Source: Euglena gracilis
Taxonomy: Eukaryota; Euglenida; Euglenophyceae; Euglenales
Direction of reading: 5' to 3'
Length of the DNA: 64,000 nt
Assembly (NCBI GenBank): GCA_039621445.1
Contig: CP154954.1
Coordinates: 63,880,046-63,944,045 of the forward strand
Within the stretch, counting starts at the first letter, position 1. Each line of letters begins with the position of its first letter. Position numbers and translations under genes: made by a program. Shown piece after piece: positions 49,640-62,449 of the stretch. The notes beneath the pieces were generated by a model, which did no database searches, was not told the DNA's origin, and worked only from the letters and a program-made list of their open reading frames with translations.

Positions 49640-50530
49640 CTCAGTGGTTCAGGGTTCTGCTTAAGATTTTGCAGTTCTGGGGGGGGGGGGGGGCTTGATT
49701 CAGGCTCGTCAGTTCTGGCGTGGGGGGGGGGTGCTGCAGGCTTGTGGAATTTCTTCCCCAAAGGTCGGCACATGTTTTTTTCACCCAGAAAACCTGCCTT
49801 TTTGGCCATTTTTTGGATTTTTTTTTGAACAAGACCATCCGAAAAACACATCAAAAAACACATCATTTCCACCTCGCCGTGTGCCGGAGGAAATCTTTTC
49901 TTGATGGTTTGACATCTCGAAAATCTCGAAGTTTCTCAAAAAATCTCGAAAAATCTCGAAATGTCGAAAAATCTCGAGGGGGGTGTCAAAGTGGGCCAGA
50001 AATGCAATAAAACCCTGAAATAGTTTGGGGTTGTCGAGTTGGCCACTTTTGGCCATTTTTGGGCACGTTTGGCCATTTTGGCCATTGTTGGCCTTTTTTT
50101 GGCCACCTTTGAAGACCATTAGCCATTTCTGATAACTTTGGGCTATTTCTGCCATTTTGAGCCACTTTCGACAATTATGTATATGTGTATGTGTATTCAT
50201 ATGCATATGCATATGCAATTACATATGCATATTGTGTATACAAAATCCTCCCCACTGGTCTAACAAAGGACTGGCTTGCCTAGGATCGGCCCACTCCTCT
50301 CTGTAACCTTCTGCCTGCTGTGCGAGGCCGAAAACTGCCACGGCGAATCCCACCATCCACCCCTTTGGGGTCAGTCCAAAGGCAGGGGGGGGGTGGTCCC
50401 TTGTGTGGGCCAACCGTTTCGTTGCCTGTCCGCCACTTTTGGGAATCGCGCGGCCCGGGCCAGGGAGGATGCACGAGGTGAGTGTGGCAGATCCCAGGCC
50501 GGCTGGTCCTAACCCTAGCGCTGCGCCTTC
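49640..50530. other. Unannotated spacer with short repeats
   Basis: AAAATCTCGAAATGTCG-type repeats at 49,915-49,980, TTGGCCATTTTTGG repeats at 50,040-50,110 and a GCATATGCATATG stretch at 50,195-50,235. No gene. Confidence 0.4.
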
Positions 50531-50534
50531 ATTA

Positions 50535-50950
50535 ACCCCTGGGGACCAGGGTTCGATATAAGGAGGGCGTACATGGTTTAGGTGGGGGGGGTGTCCCCCC
50601 CCCCCCCCCCCCCCTCCTGGCCCGCAGGGGGGGGGGTCTGGACCACCCCCCCCCCACCTGCCAGGGGGGTCCGGACCGACCCTCGGGGGGGGTTCCCGGG
50701 ACCCCCCCAAAAGGGTCAATTTTTTCCTCCGGCGCTTTGCGCCGAACATTTTTTGCATTTTTGGCACATTTTTGCCCAAAAGTGCCCAAAATGGCACTTT
50801 TGGTCGTTTTGGGGGGTCAAAAATTTTCGGCCACCCTGACCGAGCACCTGTTTAGGTGGGGGGGGGGTGTCCCCCCCCCCCCGGCCCGCCGGGGGGGGGG
50901 GGGTCCGGACCACCCCCCCACCTGTCCTTATATCGAACCCTGCTGGGGAC
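50535..50950. mobile_element. Small TIR element with GGTTCGATATAAGG ends
   Basis: Left end GGGGACCAGGGTTCGATATAAGG, right end CCTTATATCGAACCCTGCTGGGG. Inside, two copies of GTTTAGGTGGGGG...GTCC with a C-run, CCGGCCCGC and a G-run, plus TCCGGCGCTTTGCGCCG. It is C/G-tract rich and non-coding, MITE-like. Confidence 0.8.
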
Positions 50951-50999
50951 CCTGCCAAACCAAAGGTGCACTTTACTACCCCCCCTGGAGGGTATTAAA

Positions 51000-51590
51000 A
51001 CAAATACTTTCCATATGTGTATGTGTATAGAACGTAAATATATAAAATATGTTCTGTAGGGGGTGTCCAGGGCTGTACGGGAATCACGCATGGGTGTGGG
51101 TGGGGTCCCCGTATTTCCAGTGGCGCCGATTTTTGGATTCTTCCTTCCTTTGGCAGTGAAGGATTTTTTCCTTGCACGGGTGCTGTGGTGTGTCCTGCGT
51201 CCCCCCCCCCCCCCCCCCCCCGCGAGTCCCCCCTAGTCCCACTTTTGAACCAAAATTTCGTCCTCAAGAAATCCAATTCCAAAGGTAGTTGATTCTTATT
51301 TTGTTGGTTATTCTTGAAGTGGCTGATTCCTAATTTGGGTGATGATTCCTAGTTGGATGTGGGTGATTCCAAATTCTGGATGGTTAATTTTTACTGTGAT
51401 AGGATGATTGGATCTTGAGCCAGCCAGAGTTTTCCATGGCAAAATAATGTCACCATCATCATGATCACAATTTCACCGTCCGATAAATCCCTACGCCCAT
51501 CCCCTGACGTCCCACATACCCATGCATATGGAGATCAGGCGGTGAACTTTTGGTTTTTCGGGCGGGACCCCCCACCCCCCCCCCTCTTCA
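51000..51590. other. Unannotated spacer
   Basis: A 20-base C-run near 51,200 and GTGATTCCTAATT repeats at 51,290-51,380. No gene. Confidence 0.35.
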
Positions 51591-51660
51591 TTGGAAATAC
51601 CTGGACGAACTTCACCCGTGAACTTCACCGGTGAAGTTTCTCCATGAAATTCCTTAGGGG
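51590..51660. repeat. GTGAACTTCACCGGTGAAG palindrome
   Basis: Isolated relative of the cluster at 35,757-36,130, including nearby GGGGCGGAGCCCCCAACCCCC. Confidence 0.7.
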
Positions 51661-51699
51661 CGGAGCCCCCAACCCCCCCCACCCCTGCCTAACCTCCTA

Positions 51700-53200
51700 T
51701 GTATCTGTGTTGCTTTGGTAAAGGAGTTGGATTTAATGCTTTGCCGAACATTTTTTATACCTCATTTTAGGAGGACAGAGCATATGGATTTCAGGAATGC
51801 ATTTTCACAAGGTGTGTGCTTTGTGATTTCCATTTGCAACCTCCCCCAAATAATATATCTGGGGGAATGCTATTTGCACATCTGAATCTGGGGGCCGGCG
51901 GAATGTCATTTGGGGGGGTATTATTCAGGCATATTTTTTCAAACTCAAAAATAAAATGCACATTTTTATGACTGTTTTTTTTAATGACGGTTGCTCTTTT
52001 TGACACTTTATTCTGGGTTGACACTATGTGAAAATTTTGGTACCAGTCCTTTTTGCCAAAATATGCTGCCATTGGACGGAAGCGTGCTTCAATTTCATAT
52101 TTCCCTGGGTTTCCCTTTCCTTTTCCTCAATTTCAGGGGTTGCTTAATTTTGGATTTTTCGCTGGTTCCCAGGGATTTGCTTAAATTTGGGTGTCGGATG
52201 GTTTGGGCTCAAGGGTTGCTTCGTTTTGGAGGGGTTTCTTAAATTTGGGGGTATATAATTTGGGGGGGGGTTATTCCAGGCAACCTCAATTGTATGTCAA
52301 GAATTGTGTTTGGGGGGGGGGTGGGGACTGCGGCGCTGAAGGCGCCATGGGGCCCCCAGGCCTGCCTGCATTGTTGGTCCAAAACTCAGTTCTTGGTCTG
52401 AAGACAAGCAAACAGTGCCAACCTTTGGTCGCAAAACAATGAGTCGCAACATTTCGAGAAAGTGAGAATCTTCTTGGGGTGGAACGCAAAAATGAGCGAC
52501 TCTAGGTGTAACTTGGCCATGAAAATATATTGTATAAATGAGCAGAAAACAGTGTTTGCACTTGACACCAAAATTTTTGTCTTTTTCATAAAAATGATCC
52601 CACTCCAACGGAAGTATTTGCAGTTTATCAAAAAAATTTGCATTTTGCATCGGTTGTCTTATTTTGCTCCATCTTGCCCCGACGATTAATAACCTTCAGC
52701 CATTTGGCAAATGTTACGTTTTATTTTTGTGATTGAGCCAAAATAAAGGACAAAATGCAAGCTTTTATGTTATTTTTGGACGCAATGCAAAGATTTTTGG
52801 ACCCCCCCCATTTGGACCCCCATTCCCTAGGGGTTCAATGACGCAGGATCCGACGCACTAAGAGAAAAAAATGCTGAATGCTGAATGCTGTCAGAGGTGG
52901 TGCCTGGGAAACGGTGAGAAAAATAAACATAATAAACACAATAAAAAAATGAAGAAAAATTTACCCTGAATATCGGCACTGCTGGAAATATGGGAAGTCC
53001 CTGTTGAGTTGCCCACACAAACTGCCTGCCGCGATCCACTGACTGCCGACACGTGGCCCCGAGAGCCCCGAATCCGGAGCAGTCCGTCCGAACGGGCCCC
53101 AGCTTTTCCATCAACCGGCTTTTGCACAACCCCAATGATAATAACAATAAATCAATAATATTTTTAATACACCTAACGCCCGATTCTTTCGCACTCCACA
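51700..53200. other. Unannotated sequence
   Basis: No gene was recognised. Includes a GCGGCGCTGAAGGCGCCATGG palindrome near 52,331, a form of the GGCGCCGAAGGCGCC hairpin seen elsewhere. Confidence 0.35.
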
Positions 53201-53204
53201 CCGT

Positions 53205-53345
53205 ATTTATTTGCACTTTTGGTCAATATTTTTGCATTTTATCTCAAAAATGTTTGCACTTTTCAAAAATTTGTTCGCACGTTATCTCAAAAATGTTTGG
53301 CACTTTATCTCAAAAATATTTGCCTACGTTCCGAAAATTTTTGCA
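53205..53345. repeat. Degenerate ~32-bp repeat TTTATCTCAAAAATGTTTGCAC
   Basis: Four imperfect units. A second, different ~33-bp TTTGGGCAAATTTTTTTG-type array is at 53,885-54,055. Confidence 0.65.
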
Positions 53346-54059
53346 CACGGATCGGGTGTTTTGCACTTTTGCCCTTAAGTCCGCGTCTTAGGTGCAGGGA
53401 CTCAGGACAGGGTTTGCGTCTACGCCGCCGGACTTCAGGCATGAGGTCTGTGTCTTAAAACGCAGTCTCCGTCCAAAATGCTGCGTCTTGAATAATGATT
53501 TTGTTGAAACCCCCCAAAACCAACCAGAATGGTTCAGAAAGCGGAAATGAATGGTTTGAAATGGACATGTCATGCTGCAAAAGCCAATTGGCTTCAGAAT
53601 TTGTCTCATTTCATTCCAACCTTTGACAAATGAGTTACATTGGTTCGTTTCAAGCCGTTTTGAGCCGTTTTTTGAATACAATTCGTTGTACATGGGCAAT
53701 AAAACTCCAAACGCCAACACGTGGTATTGAGAAAAATCAAAGACAGGAGTTCTTGGACATTTCCAAGTACCAATTTTTGGTTCTGGAGTTGTGAAAAATC
53801 TTGAACATCACAAATGCACTGGATTCGTCGTTGAGAATTCATCTGCAAGCACCGGTGCTTTTGAAAGGTTTTTTTTTCATTGTGCAAAAATTAAATGACG
53901 GAGGGCAAACATTTTTTTAGCAAGTGCAAATTTTTTTGGTGGCGGAGTGCAAAAATTTTTGACAGCTCTGGGCAAATTTTTTTGTGGGCGCTGGGCGAAA
54001 ATTTTGACTGGTTTGGGCAAATATTTTTGTTGGCCGTGGGCAAACATTTTGGACGCTAG

Positions 54060-55365
54060 GTGTAATACAGTGCAAATCTGTGGCAAGTGACAGCAGTCCA
54101 GCCAGCAGCTTTTTCCAGCCGTCCTGTGGGACCTGCCTTCCTGGAGGTGCTTCAGAAACCCCTCCTCAAGGCAATTTTTTAGAGTAAACCGTTGAATTTT
54201 GCATTTGTGTATATGTGTTGTATATACACAATATTTATTTTGCTACTTCAAGCTCTCAAAGTTTCACCAATTCAACATCTCCGACAGAACCGTCGTTCCG
54301 GACGTCAGGTTCAATACAAAAGGTGCGTCCGGGACGCTGGGATCAAGGGCGAAACTGGTGCCCTTGTACCAGTGAGGTGTCATTTGAAAGGTGTATTTCC
54401 TTTTTTTTGGAAAACACAAATTTCTAAGACAATCAAAGGCATTTCACATTTAAACCTTTTTGTGTTCAGTGTGTGCTGACAGTGTTTTATATGGGGTCCA
54501 GGTTTTTGAACCGCTTGTGACACACCCTACACTCCCTCCACGTGTTTTCATCTCTTTGTTCATTAATTTTCATGATTTTCCGACATTGACAGTTGACATC
54601 TGGGGGAAGGTTTCCAAATTTGGTGTTTTTGAACAACCAAAACATGTCGCCGGGTTGTGAGATTCCCGGGATGGCCCCCCCTGAAATAAAAAACTACCAA
54701 AAATACACAAAATCCATGGTTTTTACCTCCCACCTTTCCTGTCACAACTGCCAGCGCCAGGTGGTGTTCTGGAAGTGTGGTGAAAGGTCCCACCATTGTG
54801 GAGTTTTTTGAAGTTGGCGTGGGATTTTACATGCAGCAAATATATATGTACGAATGGGTTGTTAGAGAACTCTGCCATTGGTGGTTGATGATGGCCGACC
54901 CCACCCTGTGAGGGGGGGTGGAGTGGCTGCCTGGGCCACTCCAAGGTACCCGAATCCATCCCCTGGGGGGGGGTGGTATGGCCAAAAGTGCCTGGGCACT
55001 CGGCCAAGGCACTTCTGCCGAAGGCGCCAGAAGCCCAGACAAAGGCCATTTTGGGCACTTTTTGGCCCACAACCAGGCAGGTACCAACCCCCTGGGGGGG
55101 GGGGTGATGGCATGCCCAGTCCAGGGCACTCCGAGACCCCTCCTGGGTTGGTCGATTTTCAGCCTGACACTTTAAAACAACCAACTTTAAACGACCACTT
55201 TAAAAAAAACCACGAGCCTCCTATGCCAGCGTATTGGAGCTGGAAAGTGAATGAAACTGTGTAAGTTGGGTGCTGTTGGTTTCATTGGCAAAGTTAGGGG
55301 TTTTTTCCATTTATTGTGCAACCTCCCCCGTATCATGTTCGTCACGCACCCAAAGCTGGAGGAAA
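54060..55365. other. Unannotated sequence with C/G-bounded inverted segments
   Basis: 54,895-55,140 holds G-run/C-run pairs with GGCCACTCC, AAGTGCCTGGGCACTCGGCC and AAGGCACTTCTGCCGAAGGCGCC inverted motifs. A gene is not supported. Confidence 0.35.
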
Positions 55366-55371
55366 GAGAGA

Positions 55372-55530
<159 letters not shown>

Positions 55531-55934
55531 TCCGTCATTGAGGAAATCTGGACTCCGTGATTCCGCAGGATTCCCCTCCTATTTTTTTCCAGGCCTTAAG
55601 TGAAGTCAAATTGATTCCTCCGGTTGCTGCAGTTGGATTTGTCTTATTTGCAACTAGTTTATGTGTTGTATTACAATCCTTGCAACGAGGCTGTTCGGTG
55701 AGGAGAAGGGAAGTCCTCACTCTTTTTGAACCAGTGGATTCAATTGCTGCTCTAATGTCCACATCTGGTATGGTGTGTTTTTTTGTTCCTTTTCTTAAAA
55801 AAAATCAACGTTTCACCAAGAATGTATTTAAAGTCATGTTTCTCTGAAGAACAGAGGGAAGGCCGAGGCGTTGTTTGAGGAAATTTGACCTCACCCAAGT
55901 TTGGTGTCAAAGACAGGGGGGGGGGAAATTGATA

Positions 55935-56045
55935 TCCGCAATTTTTCCGCAATTTCCGCAATTTTCCACAATTTCCGCAATTTCTGCAATTTTCCGCAAT
56001 TTTTCCGCAATTTCCGCAATTTTTCCGCAATTTTTCACCATTTTT
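55935..56045. repeat. TTTTTCCGCAA minisatellite
   Basis: About ten short units of CCGCAATTTTT or CCGCAATTT. The same unit recurs four times at 56,313-56,362. Confidence 0.85.
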
Positions 56046-56626
56046 TGAAGAATTTTTTCCCCACCACCGAAGATGGAGGATGCAAGGAGTTCAAGCCATT
56101 CTTCAAATGGATCAACAGGTGTGCTATTGTGTTTTGTTGTTCCCCCCAGTTTACCAATTTTTCTCACAGGTGCACCACTGGTCACAGGATTGGGTGCGTC
56201 CCACCTGTGCAAAGAACATCAAGCGTGTTGATTTGTGCTCGCCTGCATCGACGTGGGTGTTGCGGTGTTCTGAACGTCACAATTGAAAATTTTCTGTGTA
56301 TACCCGATATCAATTTTTCCGCAATTTTTCCGCAATTTTTCCGCAATTTTTCCGAAGGCCTCCGATATCAATTCCCCCCCCCCTGCAAAGATTGGGTTTT
56401 TTTTGCATAAGTGACAGTTTTTTTTTGACATTTTTGCATTTTTGATTTGTTTGGCACCTGGTTCGATCCCTAGTTGACCGAGTTCAGCCCTGGGACCCCA
56501 ATGGGGGCCAGCCAGGAGCCTTTTTCCAGCCACCCAAATTTTGAGCTGGACCCCCCGGGGGTCCTTAAGCAACGCACTGGTGAAGACTCAAACAAAATGT
56601 GCTCAATCAGCCTCATGTGCGCAGAT

Positions 56627-57082
56627 GGTTGTAAATTGGTTTGTTTTTTCTTCTTCTTCAAGGATGATGTTCTATTCAATAACTCACCCAAGACCCAACT
56701 CTGCAATTATGCTTGTTAACAAAGGGATACAGAACCATTTTTGGAAAACAACATGCACATTTATGTTTTTTCTGGTTCATCATATTGCCAAAATCATGCG
56801 GGATGTATTTACTGAGTGATTGCCAAAATATGCTTGTTTTTTTCCCCTGCGGTGCGGACCCAGATTCTGATCTGTTCATTTTTTTGCATGAAAGAAGAAG
56901 ATGCCCTGACTGAATTACAATGAGAATTCCTGCAGCATTGTGTGTCTTTTTCTCTTAGAAAACTGTCCACAAACATGTATACATTTTGTAGATATCTCAA
57001 TCATACTTGTGTTTAGTGTGATATGGCCAAGCACCGATGAAACGACTGGGCGTGAATGGGAGTGATTGGGAATTTTGGCCAC
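56627..57082 (+). repeat. Inverted repeat arm left of MDH exon
   Basis: 456 bp, reverse complement of 57,521-57,969, with a few substitutions and small indels. It begins GGTTGTAAATTGGTTTG and ends GGGAATTTTGGCCAC. The 438-bp spacer between the arms contains the MDH exon. Confidence 0.92.
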
Positions 57083-57348
57083 ATCCTGACCATTTTTGGC
57101 CACTCGCAGCCTTTTTTTGTCCCTGTTTGTCCTCTTCTGGCTTTGCCTCTTTGTGGCCACCGATGGATTTTTGAGTCTCCCAAAGGAATAATCACCCGGT
57201 GACAAATCCTATTGCAGTGCCCAACCTGCAATAACCACCGTGGATGTTCAGCCTCTCCACTGGTTTGTATTGATGAAGAAGACAGTCCATCACCAATTTT
57301 AATCTGCTTGCCCCCCCCCATTGCCTCCCCACCATTCGTTCTGTCCAG

Positions 57349-57479
57349 GCCGGAAAGTGGCCGTACTTGGCGCCGCGGGGGGCATCGGGCAGCCGTTGTC
57401 TCTGCTGCTGAAGGATTGCGATGATGTGGGGCAGCTGGCTCTGTACGACCTGGCCCAGATCACCGTCGGCCTTGCGGTT
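57349..57479 (+). CDS. MDH: Malate dehydrogenase, NAD-binding exon
   Basis: Encodes [20 protein letters not shown], the Rossmann GxxGxxG cofactor loop at the N-terminus of mature NAD-malate dehydrogenase. It continues [15 protein letters not shown], where the Asp after LY binds the adenosine ribose. The upstream boundary is a good acceptor (CTGTCCAG before 57,349). The downstream boundary must fall near 57,479 because the protein continues DLSH in the next exon, but no GT donor fits that phase. The exon carrying the start codon and any targeting peptide was not found. It lies in the loop of a 450-bp inverted repeat. Confidence 0.85.
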
Positions 57480-57520
57480 GCCCACAGTTCCCCTGGCACC
57501 CAACACACACTCCTTTGGTT

Positions 57521-57969
57521 GTGGCCAAAATTCCCAATCACTCCCATTCACGCCCAGTCGTTTAATCGGTGCTTGGCCATATCACACTAAACACAAGTAT
57601 GATTTGGGATATCTACACAATGTATGCATGTTTGTGGACAGTTCTAAGAGAAAAAGACACACAATGCTGCAGGAATTCTCATTGTAATTCAGTCAGGGCA
57701 TCTTCTTCTTTCATGCAAAAAATGAACAGATCAGAATCTGGGTCCGCACTGCAGGGGAAAAAAACAAGCATATTTTGGCAATCACTCAGCAAATACATCC
57801 CCAGGATGATTTTGGCAATATGATAAAAAAATAAATGTACATGTTGTTTTCCAAAAATGGTTCTGCGTTCCTTTGCTAACAAGCATAATTGCAGAGTTGG
57901 GTCTTGGGTGAGTTATTGAATAGAACATCATCCTTGAAGAAGAAGAAAAAAACAAATCAATTTACAGCC
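57521..57969 (-). repeat. Inverted repeat arm right of MDH exon
   Basis: 449-bp partner of 56,627-57,082, lying in the intron after the NAD-binding exon. Confidence 0.92.
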
Positions 57970-58213
57970 ACTACTTTTGGTGTGCTTCGAGCTGTGTTTT
58001 CATCTGTGTCTGGAACAGGCTGCTGTCGGGCCCATCCAGTGCCCCCCCCCCCCCAAGGAAGGCTGCGACAGTGCCCCAGGCCGCTGGCCCAGCTCCGTAC
58101 CCATCACAGCAGAATCCTGACATCATGGTTCCATTAATGCAAGCATAGCCAGCAGGCAATTACACCCAATGGGGAGGGGTGGAGTCCTCTTTCCCAGGAG
58201 GAGTGTGTCCCCC

Positions 58214-58344
58214 GACTTAAGTCACTGCGACACCCCAACGCAAGTGGCTGGCTTCAGAGGGGCAGAACAATTGGCCCAAGCCTTGCAGGGGGCGGACGTG
58301 GTGGTCATCCCTGCTGGGGTACCACGAAAGCCAGGGATGACGAG
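58214..58344 (+). CDS. MDH: Malate dehydrogenase, substrate-loop exon
   Basis: Reads [20 protein letters not shown], then [20 protein letters not shown] and [14 protein letters not shown] is the mobile active-site loop with the two substrate-binding Arg. The 3' boundary is clear: AG followed by GTATGT, and the Arg codon is completed by the first base of the next exon. The 5' boundary is uncertain. The protein match starts at 58,214, but the nearest AG dinucleotides (58,188-58,203) are out of phase with the preceding exon as drawn. Confidence 0.85.
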
Positions 58345-60433
58345 GTATGTTTTTGGGGCGTGTGACGTGCATTTTTTGCACATTTTTTGCAGTCCCAAGC
58401 TTTATGGGCCTTGGGAGACCCCCCCCCCATGGCTGAAAGTGGCCATTTTTTTTTAGGCTGGGTTATGTGGGGTCCAAACGAGATCTCGGGTTTGGACCCC
58501 CCCTCCCAACACGAAGGGGGTAGGTGAGTTGGATCCCCCCTTCTTCCTCGAAACTGAAAGGGGCTGGGAATGGTTTTGTGGACCAGCAAAGGGCCGGAAA
58601 CCAGGCCAAAATTGTTAGAAAATCCCTGGTTCTTGTTTTAAATTAAACCTAATGAGGTTTTTTTTGAATGTTTTGAACATTTTTCTTGTGGAAAACAACA
58701 AAACAACAAAAAATTGCAATGTGCTCAAAAGTGAGGGAAAGGGCATTTTTGTTCATTTTTTTGGCGCACAGTTCTGAAAGAAGTTTTTCGCTATTTTTTG
58801 ATTTGTGAAGGAAGGGGGGTGGGTGTCTGGACCCCCCTCCCAACACCTAGGGAAGAGGGGTTGTGGACCCCCCCCCTCTACCACCTACCCCACCAGGAGG
58901 GGGGGGGCCTCCAACCTTCTACCTGGGGGGGAGTTGGGTTCCCCCCCAACCTTCTACCTCAAAACCATCAGGCTTCCCATCTATCCCTTGGGTACCCCAA
59001 AAAACACAGGACTCGGATGGGTATTTAGACCTCCCAGGATTTGAAAAACTATCACTCAAACAATTGTGCAATTGCACAATTGCAGCCAAACGGTTTCAAT
59101 TTTTGTGCAATTGTGTAAAAGTGTTTAGATTGTATGAAAATATTATGTGCCATTGAAACATCAAATGTGTATGGTAATGGCAAAAAAAATTGAAAACGGC
59201 GTTGTTCAATTTTCTTTCGGTCAAAAAATGGAGCACAGCACGCTGTGAATGTGATTTGCTGAATTTGGCGTACTGGGAGAACTCATCCGCTTTTTTCGGC
59301 TCTCTAAACCATACACCAAAAGAACTGTGGAAGTTACTCTTGCCTCAGAGACCACTGTGAAAATCTAAGTTTTTAAATCATTTTGGAGTGTAAACATATC
59401 AAAATAATGTGCGAATTCTTGAAACAATAGACCCTCACAGGTGCAAAATTGCACAACTGAGCAATTGCACAAATACACCGGATCACTCCTCTGCCAATTT
59501 GTTTTGGGCTTAAAAGTAACTGTTATAATTCCCGGTGTTCATTTCCCCATATCTTTGCCGATTCAATGTTGGATGTTCATTGCTGTCATGTGCTGGATGG
59601 ATGGAGGGATGGATGTTCGTTCTGGTGATCCACCCAATTTTTTATTCCCGGAATTCCCTGTAATTCCTCAATTTCCTCCAGGCAAACAGGTCCCCCCCCA
59701 ATAACATGGCGGGATTATTTGGGCATTGCTTCCAGTACAAATTGTTTGTGTTATATCAGGCATCAGTTCCAGTCCTGTTAAAGACTTTTTCTTTAAAAAT
59801 GGGATGCCAGGTAACTGGAACCATCTTTTTTGCCTTGCACAGGGCGCCCCCCCCCCCAAATTTTAGGAACCCGTTGCTTCAATTTGGGCTTCACCACCCA
59901 CCAAGGGGTTGCTTCAAGTCAGACCAAATGGTCAACAGATTAAATTTCTCTGCTTGATATGGTTGTTCGTTTAAGCTTGCTTCACTTTTATATGTCCTGT
60001 ATTTTCCTCTTTCTTTTCAGTGGTTGCTTAAATTTGGATGTCGGTCGGTTCAGGCCCAAGGGTTGCTTAAATTTCCGGGGGTTTGACCTAGGGGCCTGCC
60101 GGGTCATTGGGGGGTTTATGCTGTCCAAGAAAACATTGGTGTGCTTGTTATTTGACCACTGGATGTGATTGGTCCTGAAATGGGGGGCCTGATGGGATTC
60201 CCAGTTTCATCCCATATTTTTGACTTGGGGGGGGTCTGCAATGGCTTTAGGGTGCGTGGCGAGGACCCCACCCGCCCCAAAATGTCCCCAAGAGTTTTTT
60301 ATGTGGTATTGCTTCCAAATTGCCACCCTATCTTTCAACTTCGTTTCTCAATTGGGGTGCCTTCTTCATTTTCTTTTATTTTGTCTCTTCTTTTAAAAAA
60401 TCTGCCCTTGGGAAGGCCAACATGTTTCCACAG

Positions 60434-60557
60434 GGACGACCTCTTTGCCACGAACGCCACCATCACTCAGTTTCTGGTGCAGGCATGTGCGGAACACTGC
60501 CCTAAGGCGGTTCTCGTCCTCATTGCCAACCCAGTCAACTCATTGGTTCCTGCCGTG
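60434..60557 (+). CDS. MDH: Malate dehydrogenase, NPVN exon
   Basis: Begins after the acceptor TTTCCACAG and reads [20 protein letters not shown], then [21 protein letters not shown] plus IANPVNS are highly conserved MDH motifs; the Asn of NPVN contacts substrate and cofactor. It follows a 2.1-kb intron. The end is at 60,554 or 60,557, where GT dinucleotides are available in phase 0 (GTGGTT). Confidence 0.85.
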
Positions 60558-60820
60558 GTTTCTCCTGGCCTGCCTGTTTCTAAATTTTTATTTAATCATT
60601 GATCTGTCAGTTGTGATTGATGCTTTTTGTTAAATTTTGGTTCTTCCTTGATGAATTGTACCCATCCGCTTCTCAAAATTTAATTTTTAATTTTAATTTT
60701 TCAATTTTTTTCCTTCAAAATTTTCAAGCTTTTCAAATTTTTATTTTATTTTATTTTACTTTATTTTTGAAAACGATCTATATCTCCGACGCGGTGTGAA
60801 TATTGAAACCCAGAAGCCAG

Positions 60821-60992
60821 GGGAAACCTCGGTTTGTCGCCGCAGAGGTTCTCAAGAAGGCTGGGGTGTATGACCCTCGCAAGCTCATCGGGGTGACCTC
60901 TCTGGATGTGATGCGTGCTAATACCTGGGTGGCAGAGATGATGGGTTGTAACCCTCGGGAGGTCAACGTCGTGGTGGCGGGTGGACATGCAG
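60821..60992 (+). CDS. MDH: Malate dehydrogenase, catalytic Asp/His exon
   Basis: The conserved part is [39 protein letters not shown] and [19 protein letters not shown] gives the Asp and GGHAG the catalytic His of the proton relay. The only in-phase AG acceptor is at 60,820, which would add five residues (GKPRF) not usual in the family. The protein match alone would start near 60,839. The donor at 60,993 (CAG then GTGTGT) is canonical. Confidence 0.85.
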
Positions 60993-62449
60993 GTGTGTCA
61001 GTGTCAGAGTTCCAGCTGTGCTCCTTGCGTACAATGCGGGTGATCCCGGTGATGGCACAGACCTTTGTTCAACTCTCCGCCTCTGACCGACATGATCTGA
61101 CCGACACGAGGGGGATGGAGCTGATTGATGACTATTATGCCTGAGAAATGCCCCTGTAAGTCTAAGAGCCCCCCCGGAGGGGAAGTCTTCTCTGTTTTCG
61201 GCACCAAGCCAAGGATTTTTTTGACCCCATGTTCGACCCCCCCAGAAAGTGGTTCCCCTGGACCCTGGGGGGGGGGGGGGAGTGGGGGTTGGGAGGTCCT
61301 GGGGCCGCTCTCCCAACGGTCTCCTGGTCAAATCAAAATCCCTGATCAAAAAGGCAAAAACCAGGATAATCTTTTTAAAAACTTACCACTGCAAACATGC
61401 ACACAAATTTTTCTTCAGTGAATCCAGCTTGCCACCCTGGAGGTGACGTTCCGAGGAAACACAGAGGAGGTTAATAAGTTTTTTTGTGTTAATAATGTGT
61501 TAATAAGTTTTTTTATCAAACTTTTTTTGGATGGCCTATACCAATTTCGACGGCCTTCAACTCCAGTCAAATACCATTTTTTATCCCAAGTTTGCATTGT
61601 TTACCTCTTATTTTCCCCATTTTTTTTTCGCCATTTTTGTCCGAAACTGACTTTTTTGGTGAAAAATTGTGATATCCACCCGAATTTTTCTGGTTTTCCT
61701 GAATGGCACCACCAGCCCCCCATGAGGGTCTTGAAATCCTGCCCAAATATAACGCCGGGGGGGGGGGCTTTATATCTGGGGGTTTACATTTGCTCATCGC
61801 TTTTGTACACCTTATTTTGGCCTATAAGTCAGGTCTTTTCTCAGCCCGAGGACCCTACCCCCTGGGGGTCCAGCCAGCCATCACCTTTTTTCCAACCAGC
61901 AGCACTGGATAGAACCTGAAAAATGGGCAAAAGCAGCCCAAATCCTGCTGGATTGGGGTTTTTTTTTCCAGCCAAAGTTTCGAGGTACCCCAAACCTTCA
62001 TTGCCAACCGGCAATTTCCGACCCCTCCAAGCAAAACTTTTTTTTGGACCAGCCCCACTGTTTCATTGGACCCCTGCTCGGGGGGGGGGGGGTCAGCAGC
62101 CGGTTGGGAGGTCTAGCTGCCAGCTGGCTGGACATATCCCTCCCTAGACCCTCCACCCCCTGGGGGAAGGGTGGGCACCAGCACTTTTTTTTTTTCCAGC
62201 CAGCACCTGTGTCCAGCCAGCTGTACCCCCAGGGGTCCTCAATAAAACTCCTGGGAAGGCAGTCAGTAAATGTAGATGCTGAATGCATCAACAGCATATT
62301 TGCACATACCGCATTTGTGAGTTTTGGATAAGCATTTCACGAAAGCTGCCACACCCTGCTCAGTTGTATCTGGTCTCAATACTATCAGTTTTAATACGGG
62401 ACAGGCCCTATGCCAAGCCAAAAATACAGTAGTTCTGCCTGCCTCTCAG

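Noticed and set aside
56460-56475. GGTTCGATCCC as a tRNA B box
   Set aside because: No matching A box, acceptor stem or anticodon arm could be built upstream. The same applies to GGTTCGATATA at 50,550.
61153-61420. Possible extra MDH exon after 60,992
   Set aside because: Frames here do not match any MDH segment, and the canonical donor at 60,993 joins in phase to 62,450.
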